Shown here in pieces: positions 16,510 to 26,454 of a stretch of DNA of 64,000 bases (its first letter is position 1; the number at the start of each line of letters is the position of its first letter). The notes under the pieces were generated by a model. It did not search any database. It saw only the letters and a program-made list of their open reading frames with translations, and was not told the DNA's origin. Made by a program: the position numbers and the translations under genes. Origin of the DNA: Burkholderia sp. (lineage in GTDB: Bacteria > Pseudomonadota > Gammaproteobacteria > Burkholderiales > Burkholderiaceae); NCBI GenBank assembly GCA_031253835.1, contig JAIRVP010000043.1:1-64000 (forward strand), written 5' to 3'.

Positions 16510-17526
16510 ATGAAAGCCGTTGGACTGACCCGCTACCTGCCGATCGACGACCCGCAAGCCTTGCTCGACGTCGAGCTGCCGCAACCCGTGCCGGGGCCGC
16601 GCGACCTGCTCGTGAAGGTCGAGGCGATTTCCGTGAACCCGGTGGACACCAAGGTGCGCGCGCCGAAGCCGCAGGTCGAGGACACGCCGCGCGTGCTCGG
16701 CTGGGATGCGGCCGGCACGGTCGTCGCGGTCGGCACCGACGTGACGCTGTTCCGTCCCGGCGACGAAGTGTTCTACGCGGGCAGCATCACGCGGCCGGGC
16801 GCGAACAGCGAATTCCACACGGTCGACGAACGGATCGCCGCGCTGAAGCCGCGCACGCTCGACTTCGCTGCGTCGGCCGCGCTGCCGCTCACGGCACTGA
16901 CCGCGTGGGAAGCGCTGTTCGACCGGCTGCACGTGTCGCCGCAGGGTGCGGACGCCGGCAAGTCGGTGCTGATCATCGGCGGCGCGGGCGGCGTGGGGTC
17001 GATCGCGATCCAGCTCGCGAAGGCGCTTGGCAAGCTGCATGTGATCGCGACCGCGTCGCGGCCGGCGTCGGCCGACTGGGTGCGCTCGCTCGGCGCGGAC
17101 ACGGTGGTCGACCATTTCGGCGACCTGCCTGCGCAACTGCGCGAGGCCGGCCACCCGAACGTCGACTACGTGCTGATCTTCAACGACACGGATCGTCATT
17201 TCCCTGCCGCGGCGGAAGTCATCCGGCCGCAGGGCGGCATTTGCACGATCGTCGAGAACGAGAAGCCGGTGCCGGTCGAATTGCTGAAAGCAAAGAGCGC
17301 CGCGTTTCACTGGGAATTCATGTTCACGCGTGCGATGTTCGAGACGCCAGACATGATCGAGCAGCACCGGATCCTCGGCGAAGTCGCTCGGCTCGTCGAC
17401 GGCGGCACGCTGCGCACGACGCTCGGCGAACGGCTCGGCACGATCAACGCGGCGAACGTGCGGCGCGCGCACCAGCTGCTCGAGGCCGGGCGCTCGATCG
17501 GCAAGCTCGTGCTGAGCGGTTTCTGA
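16510..17526 (+). CDS. Zinc-type alcohol dehydrogenase-like / quinone oxidoreductase (MDR family)
   Basis: A 338-residue medium-chain reductase. The N-terminal GroES-like domain (MKAVGLTRYLPIDDPQALLD) is followed by the Rossmann motif IIGGAGGVGSIAIQLAKALG, typical of NADPH-dependent zinc-free quinone reductases of the YhdH/ZADH type. No catalytic zinc cysteine cluster is seen. ATG 16510 is preceded by GAAAGGAG. Divergent from the LysR gene, which probably induces it; the substrate is likely an enone or quinone. Confidence 0.87.
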   Translation: MKAVGLTRYLPIDDPQALLDVELPQPVPGPRDLLVKVEAISVNPVDTKVRAPKPQVEDTPRVLGWDAAGTVVAVGTDVTLFRPGDEVFYAGSITRPGANSEFHTVDERIAALKPRTLDFAASAALPLTALTAWEALFDRLHVSPQGADAGKSVLIIGGAGGVGSIAIQLAKALGKLHVIATASRPASADWVRSLGADTVVDHFGDLPAQLREAGHPNVDYVLIFNDTDRHFPAAAEVIRPQGGICTIVENEKPVPVELLKAKSAAFHWEFMFTRAMFETPDMIEQHRILGEVARLVDGGTLRTTLGERLGTINAANVRRAHQLLEAGRSIGKLVLSGF

Positions 17527-17685
17527 CGCCCTCGCCCGCGTAAGGTTGCGACGCCGCGAACGCAAGCGGGGTAACACCCGATGCGTTTGCGGCGCATTGC
17601 ACCCCGCTTGGCGGTAGACTGGCAGCGCATCATGCATCGAAAACCGCGCGGCACGCGCGTGCCGCCGCATTACAAGGAGGTCAGC

Positions 17686-18237
17686 ATGAGCCAACGCAGC
17701 TTGTCAGTCGCCGCATCGTGGCCGGTCGTGTTCGCGGCGGCGTGCGTCAGCGCGAGCGTATTCGCGGCGCCGCCGGTCAAGGGCAGCCTGAAGGGCGGCG
17801 GTACCGGACAGCTCGAGTACACCGTCAAGGTCGATTCGAAGACCTTTGGCAACACGCAGGAGACCCGCAAGATCCGTTCGGGCGAGACGGACGATTTCAA
17901 CTGGAAGTCGGTGCCGCCGAGCGGCGCGGTCGCGATGCCGGACGGCTGTCCGAACGCCGACAACCTGCCGCGCGACGAGAACGGCGCGATGGTGCGCCAG
18001 ACCCAGGTGCGGCTCGCGCCGTCGGTCGACGCGAAGGGCATCGCCAACGTGCAGATGAGCTTCCAGGCGGCCGCGCCCAAGGGCACGCGCAGCGTGACGG
18101 CCGGCGGCAAGTCGCTGCAGTGCCCGGACGTCGTGTCGGTGAGCCAGGTCAAGTGGGTGTCGATTCCGACCAACGGCGGGTCGAAGGCCGTGACGATGAG
18201 CGACGGCACCAAGGTGACGGTGTCGATCAAGCGCTGA
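17686..18237 (+). CDS. Secreted hypothetical protein
   Basis: A 183-residue exported protein behind a near-perfect AAGGAGGT (17674-17681). The signal peptide runs to about residue 28 (VFAAACVSASVFA-APP). The mature part is beta-rich with VPPSGAVAMPDGCPNADNLP and SLQCPDVVSVSQVKWVSIP, containing one likely disulfide pair. No enzyme motif. Nearby genes are not functionally linked. Unknown periplasmic role. Confidence 0.75.
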   Translation: MSQRSLSVAASWPVVFAAACVSASVFAAPPVKGSLKGGGTGQLEYTVKVDSKTFGNTQETRKIRSGETDDFNWKSVPPSGAVAMPDGCPNADNLPRDENGAMVRQTQVRLAPSVDAKGIANVQMSFQAAAPKGTRSVTAGGKSLQCPDVVSVSQVKWVSIPTNGGSKAVTMSDGTKVTVSIKR

Positions 18238-18454
18238 GCGGCGCGCGCGGGCCGGCGTTGGGTCCGGTGCGCGCACAACGGATTCGGCGGGCGGGGCGCG
18301 CGGGGTGGCACGTGAGCGTTGCGTGCCGCCGTTGCGAGGTTTTCCTGTCACCTTCTTTTCGGGTCGGTGCCGCTGCCGTGCGGCAGCGGTGCGTGACGTC
18401 ATGCAGATGTCACGTTATGCTCGCCCGCATCCTTTCCTTCCCGCAAGACTCCCG

Positions 18455-18928
18455 ATGAAACTTCGACTACGCGTGCTGCTGTCTGCCATTGCGTTCGTCG
18501 CCGCGCATGCGCACGCGGCCGACGATTGCAGTTTCGTGAAGAAGGTCGAGCTGCCGTCGCGGCAGCAGGTGGCCGTCGTATCGAGCGGCGCACTCGAACC
18601 GTGCTCGACCGGCAGCTATGCGGTGCGCGTGTATTCGACCGCGCATGCCGCGCCCGGCTTCGACACCGACGATTACGTGACGGGCGTGCTGCATGCGCGC
18701 GATGGTACGGTCACCGATGCGTTCACTGCCGACCTCGGCGCGCGCGCGCCGCGGGCGCTCGTCGTGTCGACGCGTTCGGCCGGCAGCGGCGGCTATGTCG
18801 GCGCACAGGCCTATGTGACGACGCCGCGCGCGGTGCGGCTCGTCGCGTCGGTCGACGGGCTTGCGCCGGACGCGGACATCGCGGCCGCGTTGCGGCAGGC
18901 GATCGGCAAGCGCCGCGTCGCACGCTGA
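18455..18928 (+). CDS. Secreted PliI-like protein (possible inhibitor of I-type lysozyme)
   Basis: A 157-residue exported protein with signal peptide (MKLRLRVLLSAIAFVAAHAH, then AADDC). The mature sequence has CSTGSYAVRVYS, a DGTVTDAF segment and the STRSAGSGGYVGAQAY block, followed by RLVASVDGL. From memory this order resembles periplasmic inhibitors of invertebrate-type lysozyme (PliI), so that assignment is moderate. Upstream lie a perfect hairpin (18370-18389) without U-run and a GTGAC/GTCAC inverted pair (18393-18413), possible control signals. With the LprI-like gene it would be the second lysozyme-defence-type gene in the window. Confidence 0.65.
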   Translation: MKLRLRVLLSAIAFVAAHAHAADDCSFVKKVELPSRQQVAVVSSGALEPCSTGSYAVRVYSTAHAAPGFDTDDYVTGVLHARDGTVTDAFTADLGARAPRALVVSTRSAGSGGYVGAQAYVTTPRAVRLVASVDGLAPDADIAAALRQAIGKRRVAR

Positions 18929-18934
18929 GCGCGG

Positions 18935-18957
18935 ACCGCACGCACGCATCGTGCGGT
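18935..18957. terminator. Weak hairpin between convergent PliI-like gene and fetB
   Basis: ACCGCACG-CACGCAT-CGTGCGGT forms an 8-bp stem in the 40-bp gap between convergent genes. There is no U-run, so intrinsic activity is doubtful. Confidence 0.35.
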
Positions 18958-18968
18958 GCCCGTGCGCG

Positions 18969-19768
18969 TCAGTGCGCGCGCTCTTCGAGCCGCGACGCGA
19001 GAAAGCGGTGGTCGGCCGAGAACAGCCGGCGATAGGTCATCAGCACCGCGCCGACGGTGCCGAGCGCGGACGCCGCGGCGATCAGGAACATGATCACGAT
19101 CTGGTAGCGCACAGCCTGCAGCGGCGACTGGCCGGCCAGCACCTGGCCCGTCATCATCCCCGGCAGGCTCACGACGCCGACGACGGCCATCTGGTTCAGC
19201 GTCGGCAGCATGCCGGCGCGCACGGCCTGGCGCGCGGCCTCCTGCGCGGCTTCCCAGCGCGTCGCGCCGAGCGCGAGCGCCGTTTCGACGCGGTCGCGAC
19301 GCGCCGTGAGCTCTTCCATCATCCGCTCGACGCCGAGCGACACGCCCGTGAGCGTATTGCCGAGAATCATCCCGAGGATCGGAATCGCGTATTGCGGCGC
19401 GAACCACGGATGGATGCGGATCACGACGAACAGCCCGACCGCCGCGACGAACCAGCTGCTGAACCAGATCGACGCGATGCTGTCGATGCGCTGGCCGCGA
19501 TACGTGCGCTTGCCGCGGCCCGCGCCGGCGAAGCCGGCGATCAGCGTCATCAGCGCGGTGATCGGCAGTACGACGTACCAGTGCGGATGGCCGAACACCC
19601 AGCCGAGCACGTAGCCGATCGCGAGCAGCTGCACGACGGTGCGCACGGACGCGAGCGCGAGCTTGCGGCCGAGACCGAGCGACAGCGCCGCCGAGATCGC
19701 GCCGTTGACGGCGACGAGCGCGGCGGCGATGCCGACGTCGACGAGGCTCAGGTCCTGCAGTGCCGGGC

Positions 19769-19772
<4 letters not shown>
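18969..19772 (-). CDS. fetB: ABC transporter permease, FetB/YbbM family (iron export)
   Basis: A 267-residue inner-membrane protein of the UPF0014 family. Several hydrophobic helices are evident (GIAAALVAVNGAISAALSLG near the start, QIVIMFLIAAASALGTVGAV near the end). The family block LGATRWEAAQEAARQAVRAG and GMMTGQVLAGQSP are present. In E. coli FetAB exports iron and protects against peroxide. Its ATG overlaps the fetA stop (ATGA at 19769-19772). Confidence 0.88.
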
Positions 19773-20470
<698 letters not shown>

Positions 20471-20622
20471 GTCACAAATGAAAAAAAGCGTTAATAGCGC
20501 CTAAACGTCACCATGGCGTGCGTCATAATACCGATTGAAAAGCCGCGGGTGTCGTGCGCCGTTCGTCCACGCAAGCGGCCCGGCATGGTGCGGCAACACT
20601 TCAGAACAACAACGGAACCGCC

Positions 20623-22920
20623 ATGACGCTAACCCGAGCCATCGGCAAATCGGCTGCATGGATCGTCGGTATCGTCGCGGTGCTCATCGCGGCGGCCGGC
20701 GTCTTTCTCTTCACGTTCGACTGGAACCGCGCGAAGCCGTGGGTCAACGAGCAGGTGAGTGCCGCACTCGGCCGCCCGTTCGCGATCAACGGCGATCTCA
20801 AGGTCGGCTGGCGTCGCCCCGACGGCGAGACCGGCTGGCGCGCATGGGTACCCTGGCCGAGTTTTTCGGCGACGCAGCTCGAGATCGGCAACCCCGACTG
20901 GGCGAAGACGCCCAAGTTCGTCACGCTCGATGCCGCGCACTTCGATCTCGCGATCCTGCCGCTGCTCGCGCATGAAATCGTCATCCCGTCGATCGACGTC
21001 GTCAATCCGGCCGTCGACCTCGAGCGGCTGGCCGACGGACGCAACACGTGGACCTTCCAGTTCAAGCAGTCGTCGCAGCCGTCGCCGTGGAAGGTGCGGC
21101 TCGACAGCTTCGGCTTCGCGAAGGGCACCGTCACGTATCGCGATGCGATCACGAAGGCCGACCTGACCGTTGCGATCGATACGCTCGGCCAGCCGATCCC
21201 GCTCGGCGACGTGCTGAAGGAGCAGGAGCAGACGTCGCGTGCGGCGTCGGCGCAGCGTGTCGGCAAGCATGGCGCCGCGCAACTGAGCGCGAAGGCCAAC
21301 GCGGAAGCCGCATCGAGTGCGTCGGCGGCACAGGCGGCGAGTGCGGCGTCGGCAACGGGCGCATCGGCTGCGACTTCCGTGGCTTCGGCCGCTTCCGGCT
21401 CGTCCGCTTCTTCGGCGTCTTCCGCATCGACGGTTGCGGCCGCATCCGGCGCAAGCGGCGCTGCCGCGCCCGCGAAGCCGTCCGGCCCGACCTATGCGTT
21501 CGGGCTGAAGGTCGACGGCCGCTACAAGAACGTGCCGATCAACGGGACCGGCAAGCTCGGCGGCGTGCTCGCGATCCAGGACGCATCGCGGCCGTTCCCG
21601 CTGCAGGCCGACGTAAAGGCCGGCGACACGCGGCTCGCGATCGTCGGCACGCTGACCGATCCGATGCATCTCGCGGCGATCGACCTGCGGCTGTGGCTGC
21701 AGGGCACGTCGATGTCGCACCTGTACCAGCTCACCGGCATCACGCTGCCCGATACGCCGCCTTACGCGACCGAAGGGCGGTTGATCGGCAACTTCAAGCC
21801 GCACGCGAGCACGTTCCGGTACGAGAACTTCAACGGCCGCGTCGGCGGCAGCGATCTCGGCGGCACGCTCACGTACGCGCAGCGCGAGCCGCGGCCGAAG
21901 CTGTCGGGCGAACTCGTGTCGAACCTGCTGCAGTTCTCCGATCTCGCACCGGTGATCGGCGCCGATACGGCCGCGAGCAAGGCCAAGCGCGGCGACACGA
22001 CGCACCAGCCGTCGGGCCGCGTGCTGCCGGTCGAGACGTTCCGGACCGACCGCTGGCGCGCGCTCGATGCGGACGTCAAGTTCACGGGCCGCAAGCTGGT
22101 CAAGAGTTCGAGCCTGCCGATCACGAACCTGTACACGCATATCGTGATGCAGGACGGCGTGCTGTCGCTCGAGCCGCTGCAGTTCGGCGTCGCGGGCGGC
22201 ACGCTCGCGACGACCGCGCATCTCGACGGCAGCGGCACGCCGCTGAAGGGCCGCTTCACGGTGGCCGCGCGGCACCTGAAGCTCAAGCAGCTGTTCCCGG
22301 CGCAGAAGGTCATGCAGTCGGCGCTCGGCGAGATCAACGGCGACGCGTCGCTGTCGGCGACCGGCAACTCGCCGGCCGCCCTGGCCGCAACGTCGAACGG
22401 CGAAGTGAAGGCGCTCGTGACCGACGGCCGCATCAGCCGCCTGCTGATGGAAGCGGCGGGGCTGAACGTGGCCAACGTCGTCTACGAGAAGCTGTTCGGC
22501 AACAACGACGTGAAGATCAACTGCGCGGCGATCGACTTCGTCGCAACCAACGGGATTCTCGACCCGAAGGTGTTCGCGCTCGATACCGACGATGCGCTGA
22601 TCAACGTCGACGGCCCGATCAGCCTGCGCGACGAATCGCTCGACCTGAAGATCCATCCGCATACCAAGGGCTTCCGGATCTTCTCGCTGCGCTCGCCGCT
22701 GTATGCGAAGGGCACGTTCAAGAACCCGAACGTGGGCGTCGATGCGGGCGCGCTCGCGCTGCGCGCCGGCGCGATGGTCGGGCTCGGGCTGATCAACCCG
22801 TTCGCGGCGCTGATTCCGCTGATCGCGCCGAGCAACAACCGCGACGTGCCGTGCTCGGAGCTGTTCGGGCAGATGAACGCGAAGGCCGCGCAACGGGCGG
22901 CCGCGAAGGCCGGCAAGTGA
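20623..22920 (+). CDS. AsmA-family protein with an Ala/Ser-rich linker
   Basis: A 765-residue envelope protein. One N-terminal membrane anchor (AAWIVGIVAVLIAAAGVFLF) is followed by AsmA-type sequence (VNEQVSAALGRPFAINGDLK). The C-terminal AsmA domain includes LSATGNSPAALAATSNGEVK. Such proteins are bridge-like lipid-transport factors between inner and outer membranes. Residues about 226-286 are an unusual low-complexity run almost only of Ala and Ser (AASSASAAQAASAASATGAS and similar), probably a disordered linker inside the repetitive barrel. ATG 20623 places the membrane helix at the N-terminus. Confidence 0.87.
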   Translation: MTLTRAIGKSAAWIVGIVAVLIAAAGVFLFTFDWNRAKPWVNEQVSAALGRPFAINGDLKVGWRRPDGETGWRAWVPWPSFSATQLEIGNPDWAKTPKFVTLDAAHFDLAILPLLAHEIVIPSIDVVNPAVDLERLADGRNTWTFQFKQSSQPSPWKVRLDSFGFAKGTVTYRDAITKADLTVAIDTLGQPIPLGDVLKEQEQTSRAASAQRVGKHGAAQLSAKANAEAASSASAAQAASAASATGASAATSVASAASGSSASSASSASTVAAASGASGAAAPAKPSGPTYAFGLKVDGRYKNVPINGTGKLGGVLAIQDASRPFPLQADVKAGDTRLAIVGTLTDPMHLAAIDLRLWLQGTSMSHLYQLTGITLPDTPPYATEGRLIGNFKPHASTFRYENFNGRVGGSDLGGTLTYAQREPRPKLSGELVSNLLQFSDLAPVIGADTAASKAKRGDTTHQPSGRVLPVETFRTDRWRALDADVKFTGRKLVKSSSLPITNLYTHIVMQDGVLSLEPLQFGVAGGTLATTAHLDGSGTPLKGRFTVAARHLKLKQLFPAQKVMQSALGEINGDASLSATGNSPAALAATSNGEVKALVTDGRISRLLMEAAGLNVANVVYEKLFGNNDVKINCAAIDFVATNGILDPKVFALDTDDALINVDGPISLRDESLDLKIHPHTKGFRIFSLRSPLYAKGTFKNPNVGVDAGALALRAGAMVGLGLINPFAALIPLIAPSNNRDVPCSELFGQMNAKAAQRAAAKAGK

Positions 22921-22926
22921 CGGGCG

Positions 22927-23379
22927 TCAGCGGCCCGCACGCACCCAGAGCAGCAGGACGTCGACCTCCCGGCCGTCGAGCCGGACCGGCGCAGCGGGGC
23001 CGAGCTGCAGGCGATCGCCGTCGAGCACGGCGACGCGCTGCTGGACGTTGCCGATCCAGTTCGGGAACAGGCTGACGTCCATTTCGTGGGTCAGCGTGCC
23101 GTCGTCGGCCACCTGAAAGGGGCCGGAATAGGCGATGTAGCCGCGGGCCGCGGCCGCGCACGCTGCGTCGGTGCCGTGGTGCGGGTCGCCGTTCTCGTAA
23201 GGCGGCCGGCCGGCGGCCATCAGCTGGGCGGACATGTAGCCGTCCGGCGTATAGAGAATCCAGCCGCGTGCGTCCCGGCCAAGTGGATAGGTGGCCGCGC
23301 TGCCGTCGCGCGGGCGGACTTCGTAGGACACGAGGCGCCATGCGCCGACGAGTTGTTCGCGAAGCGGGCTGGCAAGCAT
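22927..23379 (-). CDS. Lipocalin-like domain protein
   Basis: A 150-residue soluble protein of the lipocalin-like (Lipocalin_5) type. It reads LVGAWRLVSYEVRPRDG, then GRDARGWILYTPDGYMSAQL and YIAYSGPFQV, the recognisable order of the family. ATG 23379 is taken because the domain usually begins within the first ten residues; longer readings are Arg/Pro-rich. Its stop is 7 bases from the end of the convergent AsmA-like gene. Ligand unknown. Confidence 0.8.
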   Translation of the reverse strand: MLASPLREQLVGAWRLVSYEVRPRDGSAATYPLGRDARGWILYTPDGYMSAQLMAAGRPPYENGDPHHGTDAACAAAARGYIAYSGPFQVADDGTLTHEMDVSLFPNWIGNVQQRVAVLDGDRLQLGPAAPVRLDGREVDVLLLWVRAGR

Positions 23380-23547
23380 GCGGGATTCCGGTAAGGCGGC
23401 GGGGCGCGTGCCGCCGCGTTGGCGGGGCCGCCGGGCGGCGGGCCAGGGGGCGGGGAATGCACCGTCGGGGCGGCGCGGTCGGCAGTTTCTCCGACACCTG
23501 CTAAAATACACGGTTTTCCGTCGATTTCTCTCTTAACGGGACCTGCC

Positions 23548-25140
23548 GTGCTTTCTACTGCCAACATCACGATGCAATTCGGGCCAAAGCCCCTGTTCGA
23601 GAATATCTCGGTCAAATTCGGCGAGGGCAACCGCTACGGTCTGATCGGCGCGAACGGCTGTGGCAAGTCGACGTTCATGAAGATCCTCGGCAGCGACCTC
23701 GAGCCGAGCGCCGGCAACGTCGCGCTGGAGCCGAACGTCCGCCTGGGCAAGCTGCGCCAGGACCAGTTCGCGTACGAAGACGTGCGCGTGCTCGACGTCG
23801 TGATGATGGGCCACACCGAGATGTGGGCCGCCATGACCGAGCGTGACGCGATCTACGCGAACCCGGAAGCCACCGACGACGACTACATGCACGCGGCCGA
23901 GCTCGAAGGCAAGTTCGCCGAATACGGCGGCTACGACGCCGAAGCGCGCGCGGGCGCGCTGCTGCTGGGCATCGGCATCGAGGAGAAGTTCCACACCGGC
24001 ACGATGAGCGACGTCGCACCGGGCTGGAAGCTGCGCGTGCTGCTCGCGCAGGCGCTGTTCTCGAAGCCGGACGTGCTGCTGCTCGACGAGCCGACCAACA
24101 ACCTCGACATCAACTCGATTCGTTGGCTCGAGCAAACGCTCAACGAGTACAACTCGACGATGATCATCATTTCGCACGATCGTCACTTCCTGAACTCGGT
24201 GTGCACGCACATGGCCGACATGGACTTCGGCACGCTGAAAGTCTGGCCGGGCAACTACGACGACTACATGCTCGCGTCGGCGCAGGCGCGCGAGCGCCAG
24301 GCCGCGGCGAATACGCGCGCGAAGGAGCGCGTCGCCGAACTGCAGGACTTCGTGCGCCGCTTCTCGGCGAACAAGTCGAAGGCGCGCCAGGCAACGAGCC
24401 GTGCGAAGCAGATCGACAAGATCAAGATCGAGGAATTCAAGCCGTCGTCGCGCCAGAACCCGTTCATTCGCTTCGAGTTCGAGAAGAAGCTGCACAACGT
24501 TGCAGTGGTTGCCGAGGACATCACGAAGAAGTACGAACGCACGATCTTCCAGAACTTCAACCTGTCGGTTCAGCCGGGCGAGCGCATCGCGATCATCGGC
24601 GAGAACGGCGCAGGCAAGACGACGCTGCTGCGTTCGCTGCTCGGCGCGCTCGCGCTCGAGCACGGCACGGTGAAGTGGTCCGAGAACGCGAATGTCGGCT
24701 ACATGCCGCAGGACACGTACGAGGAGTTCCCGAAAGACATCACGCTGATGGACTGGATCGACCAGTACCGCAAGGACGGCGACGATGAAACGATGGTGCG
24801 CGGCACGCTGGGCCGCCTGCTGTTCTCGTCGGACGACATCAAGAAGTCGGTGAAGGTGCTGTCGGGCGGCGAGAAGGGCCGCATGATCTGGGGCAAGCTG
24901 ATGCTCGGCCGCCACAACGTGCTGCTGATGGACGAGCCGACCAACCACATGGACATGGAGTCGATCGAGTCGCTGCAGATCGCGCTCGAGCAGTTCGAAG
25001 GCACGCTGATCTTCGTGTCGCACGACCGCGAATTCGTGAGCGGGCTGGCGAACCGGATCATCGAAGTGAAGACGGACGGTCACCTGTTCGACTTCGGTGG
25101 CAATTACGAGGAGTTCCTGACGAGTCAGGGGCAGGAGTAA
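23548..25140 (+). CDS. ybiT: ABC-F family ATPase YbiT
   Basis: A 530-residue soluble protein with two ABC cassettes and no membrane part: Walker A GANGCGKSTF and GENGAGKTTL, Walker B LLLDEPTNNLD and LLMDEPTNHMD. An alpha-helical linker lies between the cassettes (FSANKSKARQATSRAKQIDK). ABC-F proteins act on translating ribosomes. Length equals E. coli YbiT (530). The start is GTG 23548 (VLSTANITMQFG). The last 13 codons (25102-25140) are repeated exactly at 26455-26493, because an integrative element has inserted in the gene's 3' end and restored the reading frame. Confidence 0.93.
   Translation: MLSTANITMQFGPKPLFENISVKFGEGNRYGLIGANGCGKSTFMKILGSDLEPSAGNVALEPNVRLGKLRQDQFAYEDVRVLDVVMMGHTEMWAAMTERDAIYANPEATDDDYMHAAELEGKFAEYGGYDAEARAGALLLGIGIEEKFHTGTMSDVAPGWKLRVLLAQALFSKPDVLLLDEPTNNLDINSIRWLEQTLNEYNSTMIIISHDRHFLNSVCTHMADMDFGTLKVWPGNYDDYMLASAQARERQAAANTRAKERVAELQDFVRRFSANKSKARQATSRAKQIDKIKIEEFKPSSRQNPFIRFEFEKKLHNVAVVAEDITKKYERTIFQNFNLSVQPGERIAIIGENGAGKTTLLRSLLGALALEHGTVKWSENANVGYMPQDTYEEFPKDITLMDWIDQYRKDGDDETMVRGTLGRLLFSSDDIKKSVKVLSGGEKGRMIWGKLMLGRHNVLLMDEPTNHMDMESIESLQIALEQFEGTLIFVSHDREFVSGLANRIIEVKTDGHLFDFGGNYEEFLTSQGQE
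25102..25140 (+). repeat. Left direct repeat (attachment-site copy) in the ybiT 3' end
   Basis: Thirty-nine bases beginning AATTACGAGGAGTTCCTGAC and ending in the ybiT TAA are identical to 26455-26493. Upstream homology continues with synonymous differences only (GGTGGC here, GGCGGG in the other copy). Confidence 0.88.
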
Positions 25141-25250
25141 AACCGCAGGGTTGTCCCAAGACGTGCGGGATGCCCTAGTGGAACAGCAGAGAGTACGCCC
25201 TAAAGAACAATCGACGGAGAGTGAGTCAGGCGTTTTTAGGGCACAAGATT

Positions 25251-25291
25251 GGCCCACACCGGCAGTTCGTCGGTGTGGGCCTTGTTGTTTT
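25251..25291 (+). terminator. Intrinsic terminator supplied by the inserted element
   Basis: GGCCCACACCG (25251-25261) pairs perfectly with CGGTGTGGGCC (25271-25281), followed by the T-rich TTGTTGTTTT. It lies 110 bases after the restored ybiT stop codon and would terminate ybiT transcription inside the element. Confidence 0.85.
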
Positions 25292-25408
25292 CAAAGTGCC
25301 GAACTCCTCGGGTGTCGGGCAGAGTGGGCTATGGGAGCGGCGAGTCTAGATATCGTTAGTTCACGCTCAGTCTTCATCCGTGGAGGCCATCGGCAGGAAA
25401 ACCGGCTG

Positions 25409-26200
25409 CTACTTTTTCGAAATCCACTGAATGATTGCAAGCCCTGATATCAAAATGCCAAGCGTGATAATTGAAAATCCTTCCAGGTTTGCATAATAGG
25501 CTTGTAGCAACTGGCATGTGCTACATGCGCCGTGTGCGAAGTATCGGCAGGTGAAGTCGGAAATCGTAACGAAGGCGATGGCAGTATATGTGGTCCAGAA
25601 AATTATATTGTCACGGATTTTTTGTACGCCTCTGGGCATCCATGCTCTAATGCATGAAAAGTAAGCGGAAATCATCACGAATCCATAAATCAATGAAATG
25701 TAAAATATCATTGTCAGGGTCGCAAAGAAGAATTTCCAGGTAATCGTTGATCGTGCTAATTCAAAAAGTATCGCGGCTGTAGTTGTTGTGATTATCAGGT
25801 TTGTGGCCCATGAAAGTGGTTTGAAGATTACCCACTTTGCCAGATATGTTGCTGATTTTCTTGCGTTGAATGCCATGTTAAGCAACGCGGTAACGGGTGT
25901 CACGGCAACGATTGCCAATATTGCGTAGCTGAGAATGAGGAGGGATGTATTGGTTGTATATTTCTCTTCTATCGAATCCAATGTCAGCTTATGCCATGCA
26001 TCATTTCCAAATTTTGAAATGCCGCCTAAAATCAGAGATGGAAGGGCTACTGGTAGGGCGTTTCTAATCCAGTAATATAGGGTGGAGCGTATTCTAAGCT
26101 TTCCGTTGTCGTCAATTATGGTTATAATTTCATTTATCGAAACGGTGGGTTTGGTGGTGTTTGGGTTGGTTTCCCCGGGTGCGCTATTTTTCGGGTTCAT
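25409..26200 (-). CDS. AT-rich multi-pass membrane protein of unknown function
   Basis: A 263-residue protein with about six hydrophobic segments (for example LLILSYAILAIVAVTPVTAL, FFFATLTMIFYISLIYGFVM, a C-terminal IITLGILISGLAIIQWISKK). The N-terminal 45 residues are polar. I recognise no family. Base composition is clearly foreign (sampled 60-base lines have 33% and 47% GC) and codons often end in A or T. It is the only intact gene of the small element and opposes ybiT. A phage-defence or immunity role would suit orphan cargo of this kind, but nothing in the sequence shows it. Confidence 0.75.
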   Translation of the reverse strand: MNPKNSAPGETNPNTTKPTVSINEIITIIDDNGKLRIRSTLYYWIRNALPVALPSLILGGISKFGNDAWHKLTLDSIEEKYTTNTSLLILSYAILAIVAVTPVTALLNMAFNARKSATYLAKWVIFKPLSWATNLIITTTTAAILFELARSTITWKFFFATLTMIFYISLIYGFVMISAYFSCIRAWMPRGVQKIRDNIIFWTTYTAIAFVTISDFTCRYFAHGACSTCQLLQAYYANLEGFSIITLGILISGLAIIQWISKK

Positions 26201-26283
26201 ACGTGAGTGCCCATTGTTTTATGACCTCTGTTTTTATCAGACTAATACCGTATCAGCTACAAAATTCGGCTAAAACTCTAGTC

Positions 26284-26434
26284 GAGCCGTACCGGAAGGC
26301 TCCAGGGGCAGGTGGGTGTCTGAGCATCTGAAGGGTCTCATGCTGGCCGATGGCTACAGGCTCCGTCATGTTGAGTTTCTTCTCGAGACGGCCTCGTGCC
26401 TTAGGTCATGGAATTTGAGGCTCTTCAGATGACA
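26284..26434 (-). pseudogene. Tyrosine recombinase (phage integrase) C-terminal remnant
   Basis: Read on the minus strand from 26434 the sequence gives HLKSLKFHDLRHEAVSR, the integrase box containing the conserved arginine (HDLRHE). After a frame change it continues EKKLNMTEPVAIGQHETLQM, matching the usual 'LNM.EV..I.GH.TLQML.RYTH' region. The catalytic His/Tyr end is degraded (LRHPPAP instead of RYTHL and the following tyrosine). The rest of the gene is missing. It abuts the right attachment repeat, where an integrase gene normally lies. Confidence 0.78.
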
Positions 26435-26454
26435 CACTGTTCGACTTCGGCGGG

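Noticed and set aside
14431..17694. Very long minus-strand open frame (over 1000 codons) across serB, the LysR gene and the oxidoreductase region
   Set aside because: Only the last 281 codons (serB) show protein-like sequence; the upstream part is an Arg/Ala-rich shadow of other genes, as expected at high GC.
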